DNA of 44,934 nt from Cytophagales bacterium (GTDB lineage: Bacteria; Bacteroidota; Bacteroidia; Cytophagales; Thermoflexibacteraceae), in the NCBI GenBank assembly GCA_013298985.1, contig JAAFJS010000017.1:1-44934 (forward strand), given 5' to 3'. Below, piece after piece: positions 1-9,780 of this stretch. How positions within the stretch are numbered: position 1 is the stretch's first letter; every line of letters begins with the position of its first letter. The notes below the pieces were generated by a model. That model was not told the origin of the DNA. It was given only the letters and a program-made list of their open reading frames with translations, and did no database searches. A program made the translations under genes and the position numbers.

Positions 1-231
1 GGCTTCCATCAAAAAAAGCAAAGGCATATCAGGGAGAGCTAATCGCAAATGCGCTAATAGACTTCGTACCTGCAATGGGTAATAAGCACCATCACTGCCC
101 ATAAGCAAATAATTACCCGCTAAATAGAAGTGTAGTTTAAAAGCCGCTGCAACTCCCATCAATAAGACGACAAGTAGCCAGTTTGTCAGCCTTGCTGAAA
201 GAGGAAAAATTTGCCTAAAATTACTTTTCAT
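1..231 (-). CDS. N-terminus of a multi-pass membrane protein (partial)
   Basis: An open frame of 77 codons starts with ATG at 231 and runs off the left edge. It begins with a basic stretch, then a hydrophobic segment (TNWLLVVLLMGVAAAF), then an aromatic and Gly/Asp-rich loop (GSDGAYYPLQVRSLL) and the start of another hydrophobic segment. This layout fits a large polytopic membrane protein, perhaps of the glycosyltransferase-39 or YfhO type, but the visible part is too short to name a family. The mscS stop lies about 112 bases downstream in the other direction of reading order, so the two genes are not clearly one operon. Confidence 0.55.
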   Translation of the reverse strand, partial: MKSNFRQIFPLSARLTNWLLVVLLMGVAAAFKLHFYLAGNYLLMGSDGAYYPLQVRSLLAHLRLALPDMPLLFLMEA

Positions 232-343
232 GTATGCTGCTTTTTATCATTTGTTCCCTTCATAATACGCTTTGGTGGAAAAGGTACATAAAAAACAAAA
301 TGTTTTTAAAGCATAGAATTGTTATTTATTGCTGCTAATCCCC

Positions 344-1972
344 TCACGCCTTTTCTAAAAATGCCTTTACTTTTGCCTCGTACTCCTCTTTTGTCAAGAG
401 AGATTTGGGTGTAAGTGCTTGTTTTTCAGGTATATTTTCTATATATAGCGAAGAAGTAGGGAAAGCAAATTTGACCTCTAAATGTGCCGCCAAGCGAATG
501 ATTTTGAGGATAATGTCTTGACGCGCATTAAACTCGTCTGTGGTTTCGACAGTAAGGAAATGAATCTGAAAAAAAATATCCAAAGAAGAAGTCATAAAAT
601 CATTCAAAAATATAAGCACATTTTCCTTACTCACCTGCGGGTGCTGTAGCGCAATCTGTCGTAGCCCTTCCACAAACACATCAATCAGGTCAGGGGGCGT
701 GTCATAGGTAATGGAAATCTTTGTTTTATAGCGACTTAGATGCCTCATACCCATATTATCTACGGTCATATCGGCGATTTTGGCATTGGGAATACTGGTC
801 AGGGAATTATAAAAAGTACGAATCCGCGTAGAACGAAAGCCAATATCTTCCACTTTTCCTTCTAATTTTTCGCCTATAATCCAGTCGCCCACTTTGAAGG
901 GTTTATCTACCAGAATCATCATCGAGCCAAACACGTTTTTCAGGGTATCCTGTGCCGCGAGCGCGACCGCCAAGCCACCCAAAGACAAGCCTGCAATTAC
1001 GCCTGTGATGTTCCAGCCTATGTTTTCAGTAAAAAACCACAAACCTATCAAAATAATCACCATTCGAGAAGCCTTCCTAAGCAGCGCATTGAGCTGTGGA
1101 TTGAGTGAACTTCCTGTTTTTTCAGCCCAAGTATCCATGTAGAAACCTATGATATTCACCAACTTATAGCCTACATAAGTCAAAAAAATGATTTGGGCAA
1201 TGTTGAAAAAGTTTTGGATATAATAAGAATATTCCAAAGGCAGTTCCAATGTCCGCACCAGCACGCGAAGGACAATCACTAAGAGCGCAAGGCTCAGAGG
1301 ACGTGCGATTTGGGTGAGATAGCCTTCAAAAACTTCTTTGTTTTGGGTTTGTTTTAACAGTCGAGAAAGAATTTTGTTGATGATGAACTTGAAAATCTTG
1401 AAAAGCAAAAAAGCAAGGAGAAAAAAAAGCGCAATGCCAACGTACTGATAAACAGACAGTTTCAAAAATTTTTGAGTATTGGTAATGTCCAAGCCAAACA
1501 GCCTTTGGAGATGAAATGGGAATACTTTTTTATACAATTCAGGAATATTCTCCACAGTTTCTTTGGAGTAGTACCAGTTTCCGTTACTTGCTTTTTCCAA
1601 ATAAATATCAATCCCAAGACTTGAGGTGATGTAATAAACATTTTTGCCGTATTTGGTTGAGTCTGTGTAGCTTGGGTTGTCTGAAATTTCATCAAAGATG
1701 ATATATTCGCCCAGTCCTTCATAGATTTCTTGTAGCAAAACGGCGCGTTGTTGAATGTCTTTGCGCGTTTCAGCGTCCAGATTGGGGTTATTCAGCGCGT
1801 AAGAGGAGTACAACGTATATTTCCACGCGTTGCTCTTTTTTTGGTATTCCTCTGAGAGAAATTTTAAATGTGTTTCTATCGTTTGTCGTGGCGAACGCAA
1901 GCGCACACTCTGCGAATAAGCTGATAAAGAGCCTATTAGCACGAAAAATAAGGTTAAAAAGTAATTACGCAT
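344..1972 (-). CDS. MscS-family small-conductance mechanosensitive channel
   Basis: A 542-residue inner-membrane channel that would release solutes on hypo-osmotic shock. It has a signal peptide (residues 1-20, ending SAYSQ), a periplasmic region to about 165, and then several transmembrane segments (about 175-345). The MscS pore helix and beta domain follow: LSLGGLAVALAAQDTLKN, then DKPFKVGDWI and SIPNAKIADM. The length is about twice that of E. coli MscS, as is usual for forms with an extra N-terminal domain. Its ATG lies inside the end of the biotin carboxylase gene (8-base overlap), so the two are probably co-translated. The role in osmoprotection is inferred from the family. Confidence 0.9.
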   Translation of the reverse strand: MRNYFLTLFFVLIGSLSAYSQSVRLRSPRQTIETHLKFLSEEYQKKSNAWKYTLYSSYALNNPNLDAETRKDIQQRAVLLQEIYEGLGEYIIFDEISDNPSYTDSTKYGKNVYYITSSLGIDIYLEKASNGNWYYSKETVENIPELYKKVFPFHLQRLFGLDITNTQKFLKLSVYQYVGIALFFLLAFLLFKIFKFIINKILSRLLKQTQNKEVFEGYLTQIARPLSLALLVIVLRVLVRTLELPLEYSYYIQNFFNIAQIIFLTYVGYKLVNIIGFYMDTWAEKTGSSLNPQLNALLRKASRMVIILIGLWFFTENIGWNITGVIAGLSLGGLAVALAAQDTLKNVFGSMMILVDKPFKVGDWIIGEKLEGKVEDIGFRSTRIRTFYNSLTSIPNAKIADMTVDNMGMRHLSRYKTKISITYDTPPDLIDVFVEGLRQIALQHPQVSKENVLIFLNDFMTSSLDIFFQIHFLTVETTDEFNARQDIILKIIRLAAHLEVKFAFPTSSLYIENIPEKQALTPKSLLTKEEYEAKVKAFLEKA

Positions 1973-3467
1973 ATTTTCTGCCTTTCCAGTTACTTTGATT
2001 TACAGACTGTTGGGGTGAGGAATTATTTGCCTCATTTTTATTTCCATTACTTTCCAGCAAGCTACCCACCAAAGCCGCCGCTATTTTTTCCTCGTCCGCT
2101 TGCGGTGCGCTTACCAAATTTTCGGGTTTAAAATATTTTTCTACAAACTTGGTATTGAACTTTCCACTCAAAAATTGTTCATGCCCAAGTACGTACCTAC
2201 AAAAGCCCAAAGTAGTCTGAATACCAGTGATTTGGAACTCGTCAATGGCGCGTTCCATGCGCTTAATCGCTTCTTCGCGCGTGCCTGCGTAGGTAATCAG
2301 TTTGGCAATCATGTTGTCATAATAAATCGGAATTTCCATGCCTTCCTCAAAGCCGTCATCTACACGAATCCCTACGCCTCTGGGCGGTTTATATTTGTGC
2401 AATTTTCCCACTTCGGGCAAGAAATTATTGGCGGGGTCTTCGGCACAGACACGAACTTCTATTGCATGACCTTGAATCTGCAAGTCTTCCTGCCTGATAG
2501 TCAGTGGCTTACCTTCTGCAATCAAAATTTGCTGTTTGACCAAATCTATGCCTGTAATTAGCTCAGTAACAGGGTGTTCTACTTGCAAACGCGTGTTCAT
2601 TTCCAAGAAATAAAAATTCAACTGGTCATCAACTACAAACTCCACCGTTCCTGCACTGTAATAATCGCAGGCTTTTGCTGCCAGCACTGCACATTCACCC
2701 ATTGCCTTGCGAATTTGGGGCGTGAGGCAGGACGAAGGTGCTTCCTCTACTAACTTTTGATGCCTGCGCTGAATGGAACATTCTCGTTCAAAAAGATAAA
2801 TCACGTTGCCATGTTGGTCGCCAAGTATTTGAATTTCAATATGTTTGGGTGAAGTTACAAATTTCTCGATAAAGACAGAGCCGTCCCCAAAAGCTGCTGT
2901 AGCTTCACTAATTGCGCGTTGCATCTGCTCATCAAATTCCGCTTCATTTTCTACAATTCTCATGCCCTTGCCGCCGCCGCCCGCGCTCGCCTTGATAAGA
3001 ATGGGGTAGCCTATTTCCAACGCCTTTTTCTTTGCTTCTGGAATGTCCGTAATTGCCTCTTTTAGCCCTGGAACGAGGGGAATCCCAAACTTGGCAGCGG
3101 CATTTTTTGCCCCAATTTTGCTCCCCATCACCTCGATAGAATGTGCCGAAGGTCCTATAAAAATCAGCCCCGCGTTTGCTACTTTTTCAGCAAAAGCAGC
3201 ACGCTCGGAGAGAAAACCATAGCCAGGGTGAATCGCGTCTACGTGGAGGCGCAGGGCGATGTCGATGATTTTGTCCATTTGGAGGTAAGACTGCGCGGAA
3301 GGCGGCGCACCCACGCAAACGGCTTCGTCAGCATACTTGACATGAGGCGAAAAACGGTCTGCCTCGCTGAAAATAGCCACCGTTTTGATGCCCATTTCGC
3401 GTGCAGAGCGCATGACGCGCAAAGCGATTTCCCCGCGATTGGCAACTAATATTTTATTGATTTTCAA
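1965..3467 (-). CDS. accC: Biotin carboxylase subunit of acetyl-/acyl-CoA carboxylase
   Basis: A 500-residue cytoplasmic enzyme that carboxylates the biotin of a carrier protein using ATP and bicarbonate. This is the first step of malonyl-CoA (or propionyl-CoA) carboxylation. Visible are the N-terminal ILVANRGEIALRV motif, the ATP-grasp glycine loop (KASAGGGGKGMR), the FERECSIQRRHQK segment, the EMNTRLQVEHPVTE catalytic segment and the biotin carboxylase C-terminal domain up to about residue 450. The last 40 or so residues are a low-complexity Asn/Ser/Gln tail. There is no biotinyl domain, so the carrier must be a separate protein. The gene overlaps the mscS start by 8 bases. Whether the substrate is acetyl-CoA or propionyl-CoA cannot be told from this subunit. 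Confidence 0.9.
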   Translation of the reverse strand: MKINKILVANRGEIALRVMRSAREMGIKTVAIFSEADRFSPHVKYADEAVCVGAPPSAQSYLQMDKIIDIALRLHVDAIHPGYGFLSERAAFAEKVANAGLIFIGPSAHSIEVMGSKIGAKNAAAKFGIPLVPGLKEAITDIPEAKKKALEIGYPILIKASAGGGGKGMRIVENEAEFDEQMQRAISEATAAFGDGSVFIEKFVTSPKHIEIQILGDQHGNVIYLFERECSIQRRHQKLVEEAPSSCLTPQIRKAMGECAVLAAKACDYYSAGTVEFVVDDQLNFYFLEMNTRLQVEHPVTELITGIDLVKQQILIAEGKPLTIRQEDLQIQGHAIEVRVCAEDPANNFLPEVGKLHKYKPPRGVGIRVDDGFEEGMEIPIYYDNMIAKLITYAGTREEAIKRMERAIDEFQITGIQTTLGFCRYVLGHEQFLSGKFNTKFVEKYFKPENLVSAPQADEEKIAAALVGSLLESNGNKNEANNSSPQQSVNQSNWKGRKYA

Positions 3468-3513
3468 TGCCTTGAATGATTAAATAGTGATGTCGTTCTA
3501 TGATTGTTTTGTT

Positions 3514-3612
3514 GGACTTCTTGCAAAAGTGTTTTTTATTGCCTCACCCGTGCGACGGTCGCCTTACCCTCTCCTTTTGAGAGGGATGAAGGGTTACTTT
3601 CGCAAGAAGTCT
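3514..3612. repeat. Short inverted-repeat element, MITE-like
   Basis: A 17-base terminal inverted repeat with two mismatches (GGACTTCTTGCAAAAGT at 3514-3530, and the reverse complement of AGACTTCTTGCGAAAGT at 3596-3612) brackets about 65 bases. The interior holds another dyad-rich stretch (CCTCACCC ... CTCTCCTTTTGAGAGGG). It sits in the gap between the divergent accC and uvrA genes and has no transposase. It may be a small non-autonomous element or a folded intergenic repeat. Confidence 0.55.
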
Positions 3613-3741
3613 ATTAGTTTGTCAAACAAAGATAAAACTTTTCAGACATCAAAATATAAAGTGCAAATTCTTTTCAAAATGTTAAATTTTTTATTTATTA
3701 TTTCACCGTATTTTCATTAAAAATTTAAAAAACAGCCTAAT

Positions 3742-3773
3742 TTTGTAATTATAAATCTAAAATCATACCTTTG
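3742..3773 (+). promoter_or_regulatory. Predicted uvrA promoter, Bacteroidota type
   Basis: TTTG at 3742-3745, then 20 bases, then TACCTTTG at 3766-3773. This matches the Bacteroidota primary sigma consensus (TTTG / TAnnTTTG). The uvrA ATG is about 56 bases downstream. Confidence 0.65.
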
Positions 3774-3829
3774 GGCAATTAAAAATTCCAAAATACCAGG
3801 TTCTTCATTCCTAATTCTCAATTCCTACT

Positions 3830-6682
3830 ATGGAAAATATTGACTTGCTTTCTCCCAAACAATATATCATCATCAAAGGCGCAAAAGTAAATAATTTGAA
3901 AAATTTGAGTGTGGCTATTCCTCGCAATAAATTAGTGGTTATCACTGGTTTATCGGGTTCGGGGAAGTCATCTCTTGCCTTTGATACACTTTTTGCCGAA
4001 GGGCAGCGAATGTACGTGGAGAGCCTGAGCGCGTATGCGCGACAGTTTTTGGGGAGAATGGAAAAACCCGAAGTGGAGTATATTCGAGGCGTTTCTCCTG
4101 CGATTGCCGTTGAGCAAAAGGTCAATACCCGCAATCCGCGCTCTACGGTGGGGACAACGACTGAAATTTACGATTATATGAAGTTGCTTTTTGCACGAAT
4201 TGGCAAAACGTATTCGCCTGTTTCTGGAAAAATTGTAAAGCGAGATACAGTAACTGATGTCGTGAATTTTGTATTGGAATTTCCTGAAAATGAGAAGTTT
4301 ATGGTGCTTGCGCCCCTAAATGTGAAAGATAACCGCACCTACCAAGACGAGCTAAAAATATTACTGCAAAAAGGATTTACGCGCTTGTATATCCAAAAGT
4401 TGTTAGCCAACGAAGCCCCTGAAAATCATTTGAATCAAACCGCAGGCGAAGTCAAATTTATAGAGGAGGAACTGAACGAATTAACAAGTAAAAAAGAACA
4501 TCAGACCTTTTGCTATATTTTAATAGACCGCAACTCAGTGAAGCGCGATGATGAAGATTTCCAGTATCGATTGGCAGATTCTATCCAAACCGCTTTTTAT
4601 GAAGGAGAAGACAACTGTGTAATTGCCTTGGCAAATGGGCAAATCTATACTTTTTCGGACAAATTTGAGGCTGATGGCATCAGCTTCGAGGAGCCAAGTG
4701 TGAATCTGTTTACGTTCAATAATCCTTACGGTGCGTGCAAAAAATGTGAAGGCTTTGGCAATGTACTGGGCATTGACCCTGATTTGGTGATTCCTGACAA
4801 AACACTATCAGTTTATGAAGGTGCGATTGCGCCTTGGAAAACGGACAAAATGCGCGAAGACTGGCTCACACCTTTGCTGAAAAATGGGATTCATTTTGAC
4901 TTCCCAATTCACCGCGCGTATTCGGAATTGACCAAAGATGAGCAAGAATTACTGTGGACAGGCAATTCGCATTTTTATGGTTTGAATGATTTTTTTAAGT
5001 TTTTGGAAAGCCATGTTCACGAGATAAAATACCGCGTCATGCTATCAAGGTACAGAGGCAAAACGGTTTGCCCTGACTGCAAAGGCACGCGCCTACGCAA
5101 GGACGCACAGTACGTAAAAATTGCGGAAAAATCTATCGTCGATTTGGTGTTAAAACCCATAGACAAAATGTCTGCTTTTTTCAAAGAACTGCAACTGACT
5201 GAGTATGAGGAGAAAGTAGCGAAACGAATTTTGATAGAAATTCAGAATCGCTTGCAATATTTGGAACTGACAGGCTTGGGTTATTTGACGCTGAACCGCC
5301 TCACTTCTACTCTTTCGGGGGGTGAGTTTCAGCGTATTAAGCTCGCTACCTCACTGGGAAGTGCGCTGGTTGGCTCTATGTATATTCTGGACGAGCCGAG
5401 CATTGGCTTGCACCCGCGCGATACACAAAACTTGGTCGAGGTCATCAAAACGCTTCGCGACTTGGGCAATACGGTCATTGTGGTAGAGCATGAGGAGGAG
5501 GTGATGCGGCAGGCTGACCAAATCATAGACATTGGTCCCGAAGCAGGCGCGCATGGCGGGCATTTGGTTTTCCAAGGCACTTTTCAGGAAATTTTGAAAG
5601 ACAATGTGAGCCTGACGGCGCGCTATCTCAATGGTAGTCAGGAGATTGCAATTCCCAAAATCAGAAGAAAATGGAAAAACTACATAGAGGTCGCGGGCGC
5701 ACGAGAAAACAATTTGAAAAACCTCACTGTCAAGTTTCCTTTGGGCGTACTGACAGTTATCACTGGGGTAAGTGGTTCTGGAAAGTCGACTTTGATAAAA
5801 AAAGTATTGTTTCCTGCCCTTTCTAAGCACCTGGGCGGCGGTAGTGGAGAGGAAAGCGGCAAGCTGGACAAATTGAGTGGAGATTTGAAGAAAATAAAGC
5901 AAATAGAGTTTGTCGACCAAAACCCTATTGGTAAGTCATCGCGTTCTAATCCAGTAACTTACATCAAGGTCTATGACCATATTCGTCAGCTTTACGCCGA
6001 CCAAGCCCTTGCCAAACAGCGCGGCTACAAGGCTGGTTTTTTCTCTTTTAACGTAGATGGCGGGCGATGTGATGCCTGCCAAGGCGAAGGGCAAATCAAG
6101 ATAGAAATGCAGTTCATGGCAGATATTTACCTGACGTGCGAAAACTGCAAAGGCAGGCGTTTCAAGCAAGAGGTGCTGGACATCACCTACAAAGAAAAAA
6201 GTATTGCAGAGGTGCTGGACATGACCATTACCGAAAGTATGGATTTTTTCAAAGACCTTCCTGCGGTGCGCGAACGCCTACGCCCGCTTGACGAGGTGGG
6301 CTTGGGCTATGTAAAACTGGGGCAGTCGTCCAACACACTTTCTGGTGGCGAGGCGCAGCGCGTCAAACTGGCTTCGTTTTTGGGTAGAGGCAATGTAGAA
6401 AGCGAAGGCATTTTGTTTATTTTTGATGAACCAACCACAGGCTTGCACTTTCACGATATTCACAAGCTACTTGCCGCTATCAATGCCCTTGTAAATCAGG
6501 GAAATAGCGTAATCATCATAGAGCATAACATGGACATCATCAAGTGCGCTGACTGGATTATAGACTTAGGACTCGAAGGCGGCGAAACGGGTGGAAATCT
6601 CTGCTTCGAAGGAACGCCAGAGCAAATGATAAAATTAGAAAACAACCATACCGCGATGTTTTTGAAGGGGAAAATAAGATAG
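3830..6682 (+). CDS. uvrA: Excinuclease ABC subunit A
   Basis: A 950-residue DNA-damage recognition ATPase of nucleotide excision repair, working as a dimer with UvrB. It has two ABC modules. Walker A motifs are GLSGSGKSS (near residue 42) and GVSGSGKST (near 645). Signature motifs are LSGGEFQR (near 496) and LSGGEAQR (near 837). Walker B regions are [13 protein letters not shown] and [10 protein letters not shown]. Cysteine pairs are CKKC (near 302), CPDC (near 415), CDAC (near 748) and CENC (near 770). The last two pairs form the main zinc module. The usual first CxxC of the N-terminal zinc module is replaced by [16 protein letters not shown], so that module is incomplete. The ATG at 3830 follows a good promoter. 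The gene is alone in its transcription unit. Confidence 0.97.
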   Translation: MENIDLLSPKQYIIIKGAKVNNLKNLSVAIPRNKLVVITGLSGSGKSSLAFDTLFAEGQRMYVESLSAYARQFLGRMEKPEVEYIRGVSPAIAVEQKVNTRNPRSTVGTTTEIYDYMKLLFARIGKTYSPVSGKIVKRDTVTDVVNFVLEFPENEKFMVLAPLNVKDNRTYQDELKILLQKGFTRLYIQKLLANEAPENHLNQTAGEVKFIEEELNELTSKKEHQTFCYILIDRNSVKRDDEDFQYRLADSIQTAFYEGEDNCVIALANGQIYTFSDKFEADGISFEEPSVNLFTFNNPYGACKKCEGFGNVLGIDPDLVIPDKTLSVYEGAIAPWKTDKMREDWLTPLLKNGIHFDFPIHRAYSELTKDEQELLWTGNSHFYGLNDFFKFLESHVHEIKYRVMLSRYRGKTVCPDCKGTRLRKDAQYVKIAEKSIVDLVLKPIDKMSAFFKELQLTEYEEKVAKRILIEIQNRLQYLELTGLGYLTLNRLTSTLSGGEFQRIKLATSLGSALVGSMYILDEPSIGLHPRDTQNLVEVIKTLRDLGNTVIVVEHEEEVMRQADQIIDIGPEAGAHGGHLVFQGTFQEILKDNVSLTARYLNGSQEIAIPKIRRKWKNYIEVAGARENNLKNLTVKFPLGVLTVITGVSGSGKSTLIKKVLFPALSKHLGGGSGEESGKLDKLSGDLKKIKQIEFVDQNPIGKSSRSNPVTYIKVYDHIRQLYADQALAKQRGYKAGFFSFNVDGGRCDACQGEGQIKIEMQFMADIYLTCENCKGRRFKQEVLDITYKEKSIAEVLDMTITESMDFFKDLPAVRERLRPLDEVGLGYVKLGQSSNTLSGGEAQRVKLASFLGRGNVESEGILFIFDEPTTGLHFHDIHKLLAAINALVNQGNSVIIIEHNMDIIKCADWIIDLGLEGGETGGNLCFEGTPEQMIKLENNHTAMFLKGKIR

Positions 6683-6940
6683 AGTAAATTAAGATTAATG
6701 GGTTTGAAAATGCGAAAATTTTGTAATGCTTTTTTGCAAGTAATTTGCCCTCGTAGATATTTTATTTAATAATAGTTTTGCATTGATAATCAATAAATTA
6801 AAATAAATATACAGATTTTAATATTTCAGAATAATCTGCTAATTTGTAAAAGCTGTTTTTCATAGCAAATGTTGTTTATGAGAACACAAACAACGGCTTG
6901 AATACTTGAAATATATTCAAAAACTCTTGCTTTTGCGAAA

Positions 6941-7573
6941 TCATAAAAGTTTGGTCTGAATAATGATTTTCAGGGTTTTCATCATTCGGAAAATATCAAA
7001 AATAGCTTCTTGTGAGGAGTCGTAATTTTTACTAATGCAGTATTCATTGGCATTGAGAACCATAAAATTCCAAATCAGCCCTACAATATAAAGTCCGTAA
7101 ATAGGCTTGCTGTTGTTATTCTGTTCTCTGGCGACGAGCATAGCAGCTAAGGCTTGGGCATCAGGATTGCCTTCGTTATCCACACTCCGCTTGTATTCGT
7201 GCATACAGAAAAAGGGAATATCTGGCTCTCTGATACCTGTGGCAATTATGCCATCTACAATGCCCGAAAGTTCATACTCTCCTATGCTTGCTTGCAGCGG
7301 TCTTTCTAAAAAATACCCAAATTCGTCTGTATCAATTTTCGCAAAAGTGATAAGTGGGCTAATAAACTTGTTTTCTAACTCTGTTTCGTTCCATGCCTTG
7401 CCTGCCCTGATGATGCCCTCTTGCAAATCTCCCAAAATTTGTTTTTCATAATCGGAAATTGCTGTTGGTTCATTTTCCCATGCTTGCAACAAGGCGCATT
7501 TTTTTACTTGCTTTAAACCAAATGATTTTTCAATTTTGGTAAGTGTAAGTTCTTTAAAAGTTAATTTTTTCAT
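6941..7573 (-). CDS. PD-(D/E)XK-like nuclease-fold protein of unknown role
   Basis: A 210-residue soluble protein with no signal or membrane segment. The central part reads SGIVDGII ... FFCMHEYKRS, giving Asp107 and Glu126-x-Lys128. That spacing, with two predicted beta strands, is what PD-(D/E)XK nuclease-fold proteins show. Similar small genes are common in Bacteroidota and cyanobacteria as strain-variable singletons of unknown function. The start ATG (7573) follows closely after a TATCTTTG box on the minus strand. It is unrelated in sequence to the 23465-24088 gene beyond the motif. Nuclease activity is an inference. Confidence 0.6.
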   Translation of the reverse strand: MKKLTFKELTLTKIEKSFGLKQVKKCALLQAWENEPTAISDYEKQILGDLQEGIIRAGKAWNETELENKFISPLITFAKIDTDEFGYFLERPLQASIGEYELSGIVDGIIATGIREPDIPFFCMHEYKRSVDNEGNPDAQALAAMLVAREQNNNSKPIYGLYIVGLIWNFMVLNANEYCISKNYDSSQEAIFDIFRMMKTLKIIIQTKLL

Positions 7574-7770
7574 CTTTTATAGCTTGATTTTATCCTCAAA
7601 GATAAGGAAAAATGATTAGATAACTTGTAATTTTTGGCTTAATAGTGTAACAAATTTACAGACCTCTGTGCAGTGCAAAAAGCTCCAAAGTCCTGTTTTG
7701 GTGTATTCCAGCGCAGACAAAGATGAAATTGCGTTTGTTTACTTACTGGCATCAAATATCTTGATTTCTA

Positions 7771-8436
7771 CTACCCAAGCAAGTGCTTTTCCATACTTAT
7801 CAAATCTGTATCCATCTGATTCACAACTGTATGGAGTGTGTAGTCAAAGTTATTTTTAGTGGCTTCGAGTTTGACGACTACCTCGCTAATCTGTCCTTCT
7901 AACTGACCTATTTCTTGTTGGTGCGCCTCTATTTCCTGCGTAAGTCGTTGGATTTCTTCGGTTTTCTTCTGCATCATCACTTTGAGGTCATCAGACTGTT
8001 TTTGCTTTGCGCCTACACTCGTATCTATCTGATTGCTAAGTGCTTGATTAAATTTATCTTGCTCTTGCAAAAGCACATTTTTATAATATTTGGCACTTTC
8101 CATCAATTTTTGGACAGTAACGCCCATTGGCGCAACGGTCGCAAAAGCAGACTTAAAGCGCATGGCTTCGTCAGGAATGATGCCCGCCAAGCTCTGAATG
8201 GCGTTTTTGAACTCCATATAATCGTAGCCTTCCATATTGCTATTGGAAAGGGCCATTTGCAAGGAATCAAAAATACGTTGGTCTATGCTCGCGTCTGTGG
8301 GAATGGGAGGTGGCGTATTTTGTTGTTTTATCGGCGGCGGTACATTTTTATTTGCTTGATTATCAGGCTTATTTTCGGGTTGTGTGCTTTTTTCTTCTTG
8401 AACAAAGAACAAGGACATAAAGTTTTTCAGTGCCAT
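7771..8436 (-). CDS. Coiled-coil protein of unknown function
   Basis: A 221-residue protein. Residues about 15-50 are a Pro/Gln/Asn-rich linker (PPPIKQQNTPPPIP). Residues 50-130 are helical, including FKNAIQSLAGIIPDEAMRFKS. The C-terminal part, about 130-210, is a long coiled coil rich in Lys, Glu and Gln (KKTEEIQRLTQEIEAHQQE). No signal peptide or membrane segment is seen. I recognise no family with certainty. The gene reads away from the tRNA cluster, and 197 bases separate it from the next gene on its strand. Confidence 0.6.
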   Translation of the reverse strand: MALKNFMSLFFVQEEKSTQPENKPDNQANKNVPPPIKQQNTPPPIPTDASIDQRIFDSLQMALSNSNMEGYDYMEFKNAIQSLAGIIPDEAMRFKSAFATVAPMGVTVQKLMESAKYYKNVLLQEQDKFNQALSNQIDTSVGAKQKQSDDLKVMMQKKTEEIQRLTQEIEAHQQEIGQLEGQISEVVVKLEATKNNFDYTLHTVVNQMDTDLISMEKHLLG

Positions 8437-8536
8437 ATTTGTGTTTTTTCAACAAATATACACCAATTTGCCTCACTTGCAAAAAGCGATATGCAAAAAA
8501 AAGTAGGTAAGTCTAAAATGACCTATCTACTTTCTG

Positions 8537-8609
8537 TGATCCCGCTGGGGCTCGAACCCAGGACCCCTACATTAAAAGTGTAATGCTCTACCGGCTGAGC
8601 TACGGAATC
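8537..8609 (-). tRNA. tRNA-Lys (anticodon TTT)
   Basis: A 73-base cloverleaf: acceptor GATTCCG/CGGGATC with a T-G wobble, D arm AGCTCAGCCGGTAGAGC, anticodon loop CTTTTAA, T arm GGTTCGAGCC, discriminator A. CCA is not encoded. Confidence 0.93.
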
Positions 8610-8750
8610 TTGTTTTTCTAAATAACTAAGTAATAAATAATGACTGACTTATAATCATTTAGTTTATGACTTACGATTTGGGACTGCAAAGGTCGTAATA
8701 AAAAACAGATTAAACAAGTGAATAGCAAAATTATTACTTAAAAAATTTTG

Positions 8751-8836
8751 TGCGCACGAGAAGATTCGAACTTCCACAAGATGTAACTCCCGCTACCACC
8801 TCAAAGTAGTGCGTCTACCAATTTCGCCACGTGCGC
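8751..8836 (-). tRNA. tRNA-Leu (anticodon GAG)
   Basis: An 86-base cloverleaf with the long variable arm of class II tRNAs. Acceptor GCGCACG/CGTGCGC, anticodon loop TTGAGGT (GAG at positions 34-36), T loop GTTCGAATC, discriminator A. CCA is not encoded. Confidence 0.92.
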
Positions 8837-8855
8837 TTTTTGATACTAAAATCCG

Positions 8856-8928
8856 TGATTCCGCTGGGGCTCGAACCCAGGACCCCTACATTAAAAGTGT
8901 AATGCTCTACCGACTGAGCTACGAAATC
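8856..8928 (-). tRNA. tRNA-Lys (anticodon TTT), second copy
   Basis: A 73-base cloverleaf almost identical to the one at 8537. Differences sit in the acceptor stem (GATTTCG/CGGAATC, pairing kept) and one D-loop base. The anticodon loop is again CTTTTAA. It is probably a local duplication flanking tRNA-Leu. Confidence 0.93.
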
Positions 8929-9042
8929 TTAACATTAATTACGAATTACAAATTATTAATTACAACTAAAAAACATTAATTTTGTACTTTAATAAGGTGT
9001 AACCCTAAATTGCGGTGCAAAATTAATAGTTAAAACAATCAA

Positions 9043-9780
9043 ATGCAAACCTCTCGCTTTTTTTTATTTGTTTTATTTTCATCTGTCGTCATTTTGGGCG
9101 TAAATACGGCAACAGCACAAGACTATTTTGCAAAGGTCAGAACGGCAGATTCTCTGTTCAAACAGCGCAAATATACAGAGTCTTTCAAGCTATTTGACGA
9201 CGTGCTTACGAAGGATAAATACTTCACATACAGAATGTTACTACAAATGGCGTACATCAAAGAAGGCATGGACGACTATGCCTCTGCGCTTTACTATCTC
9301 AATACTTATTATGCCTACAATCCAGAGCAAAAGGTGCTGGACAAAATATCGGAGTTAGCAGCAAAAAATAAACTCAGTGGCTACGAAACCAATGATGTAG
9401 AATACTTGATGGCTCTTTATCGGCAGAATCAAGTGGTGATAATTGCATTTGTTTTCAGTGTTTTTATTTTATTTTTGGCGTATCTTGTATATCGGAAGTT
9501 CAAAGGGAAAGACATTTTGTACCCTTCTATTGCGCTAAGTTTTGCATTGGCTATTTTCTTTTTGCTTTTTAATTATTATGGGATAGACCTCAAAAAAGGG
9601 ATTGTAAAAAACGACAAGGTTTTTCTGATGAACTTTCCTTCGGCAGGCGGAGAACTGGTCAATACGCTACAAAGAGGTGATTGTGTGATGATTACAGACC
9701 AAACTGATGTCTGGTACAAGGTCAAGTGGAAAGACCAAGAGGCGTACATTAGGGCGAGTAGCGTGTATTTGGTGCAGTGA
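9043..9780 (+). CDS. TPR and SH3-like membrane protein (BatE-like)
   Basis: A 245-residue envelope protein. It has a signal peptide (residues 1-26, ending TATA-QD), tetratricopeptide-like helices (about 27-120, AKVRTADSLFKQRKYTESFK), two transmembrane segments (about 131-150 and 165-183), and a C-terminal SH3-like beta domain (about 195-245, VKNDKVFLMNFPSAGGELV ... WYKVKWKDQEAYI). The TPR plus membrane plus SH3 order resembles BatE of the Bacteroidota aerotolerance (Bat) operon. No other bat gene is present here, so the assignment is only structural. The gene follows the tRNA cluster in the opposite direction. Confidence 0.65.
   Translation: MQTSRFFLFVLFSSVVILGVNTATAQDYFAKVRTADSLFKQRKYTESFKLFDDVLTKDKYFTYRMLLQMAYIKEGMDDYASALYYLNTYYAYNPEQKVLDKISELAAKNKLSGYETNDVEYLMALYRQNQVVIIAFVFSVFILFLAYLVYRKFKGKDILYPSIALSFALAIFFLLFNYYGIDLKKGIVKNDKVFLMNFPSAGGELVNTLQRGDCVMITDQTDVWYKVKWKDQEAYIRASSVYLVQ

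Noticed and set aside
3487-3720. A 77-residue plus-strand frame in the accC-uvrA gap
   Set aside because: It is translated from the inverted-repeat element and AT-rich spacer; composition is not protein-like.
7915-8583. A 222-residue plus-strand frame over the coiled-coil gene
   Set aside because: It is antisense to a better frame, and its C-terminus is read through the tRNA-Lys gene (ending RTPTLKV).
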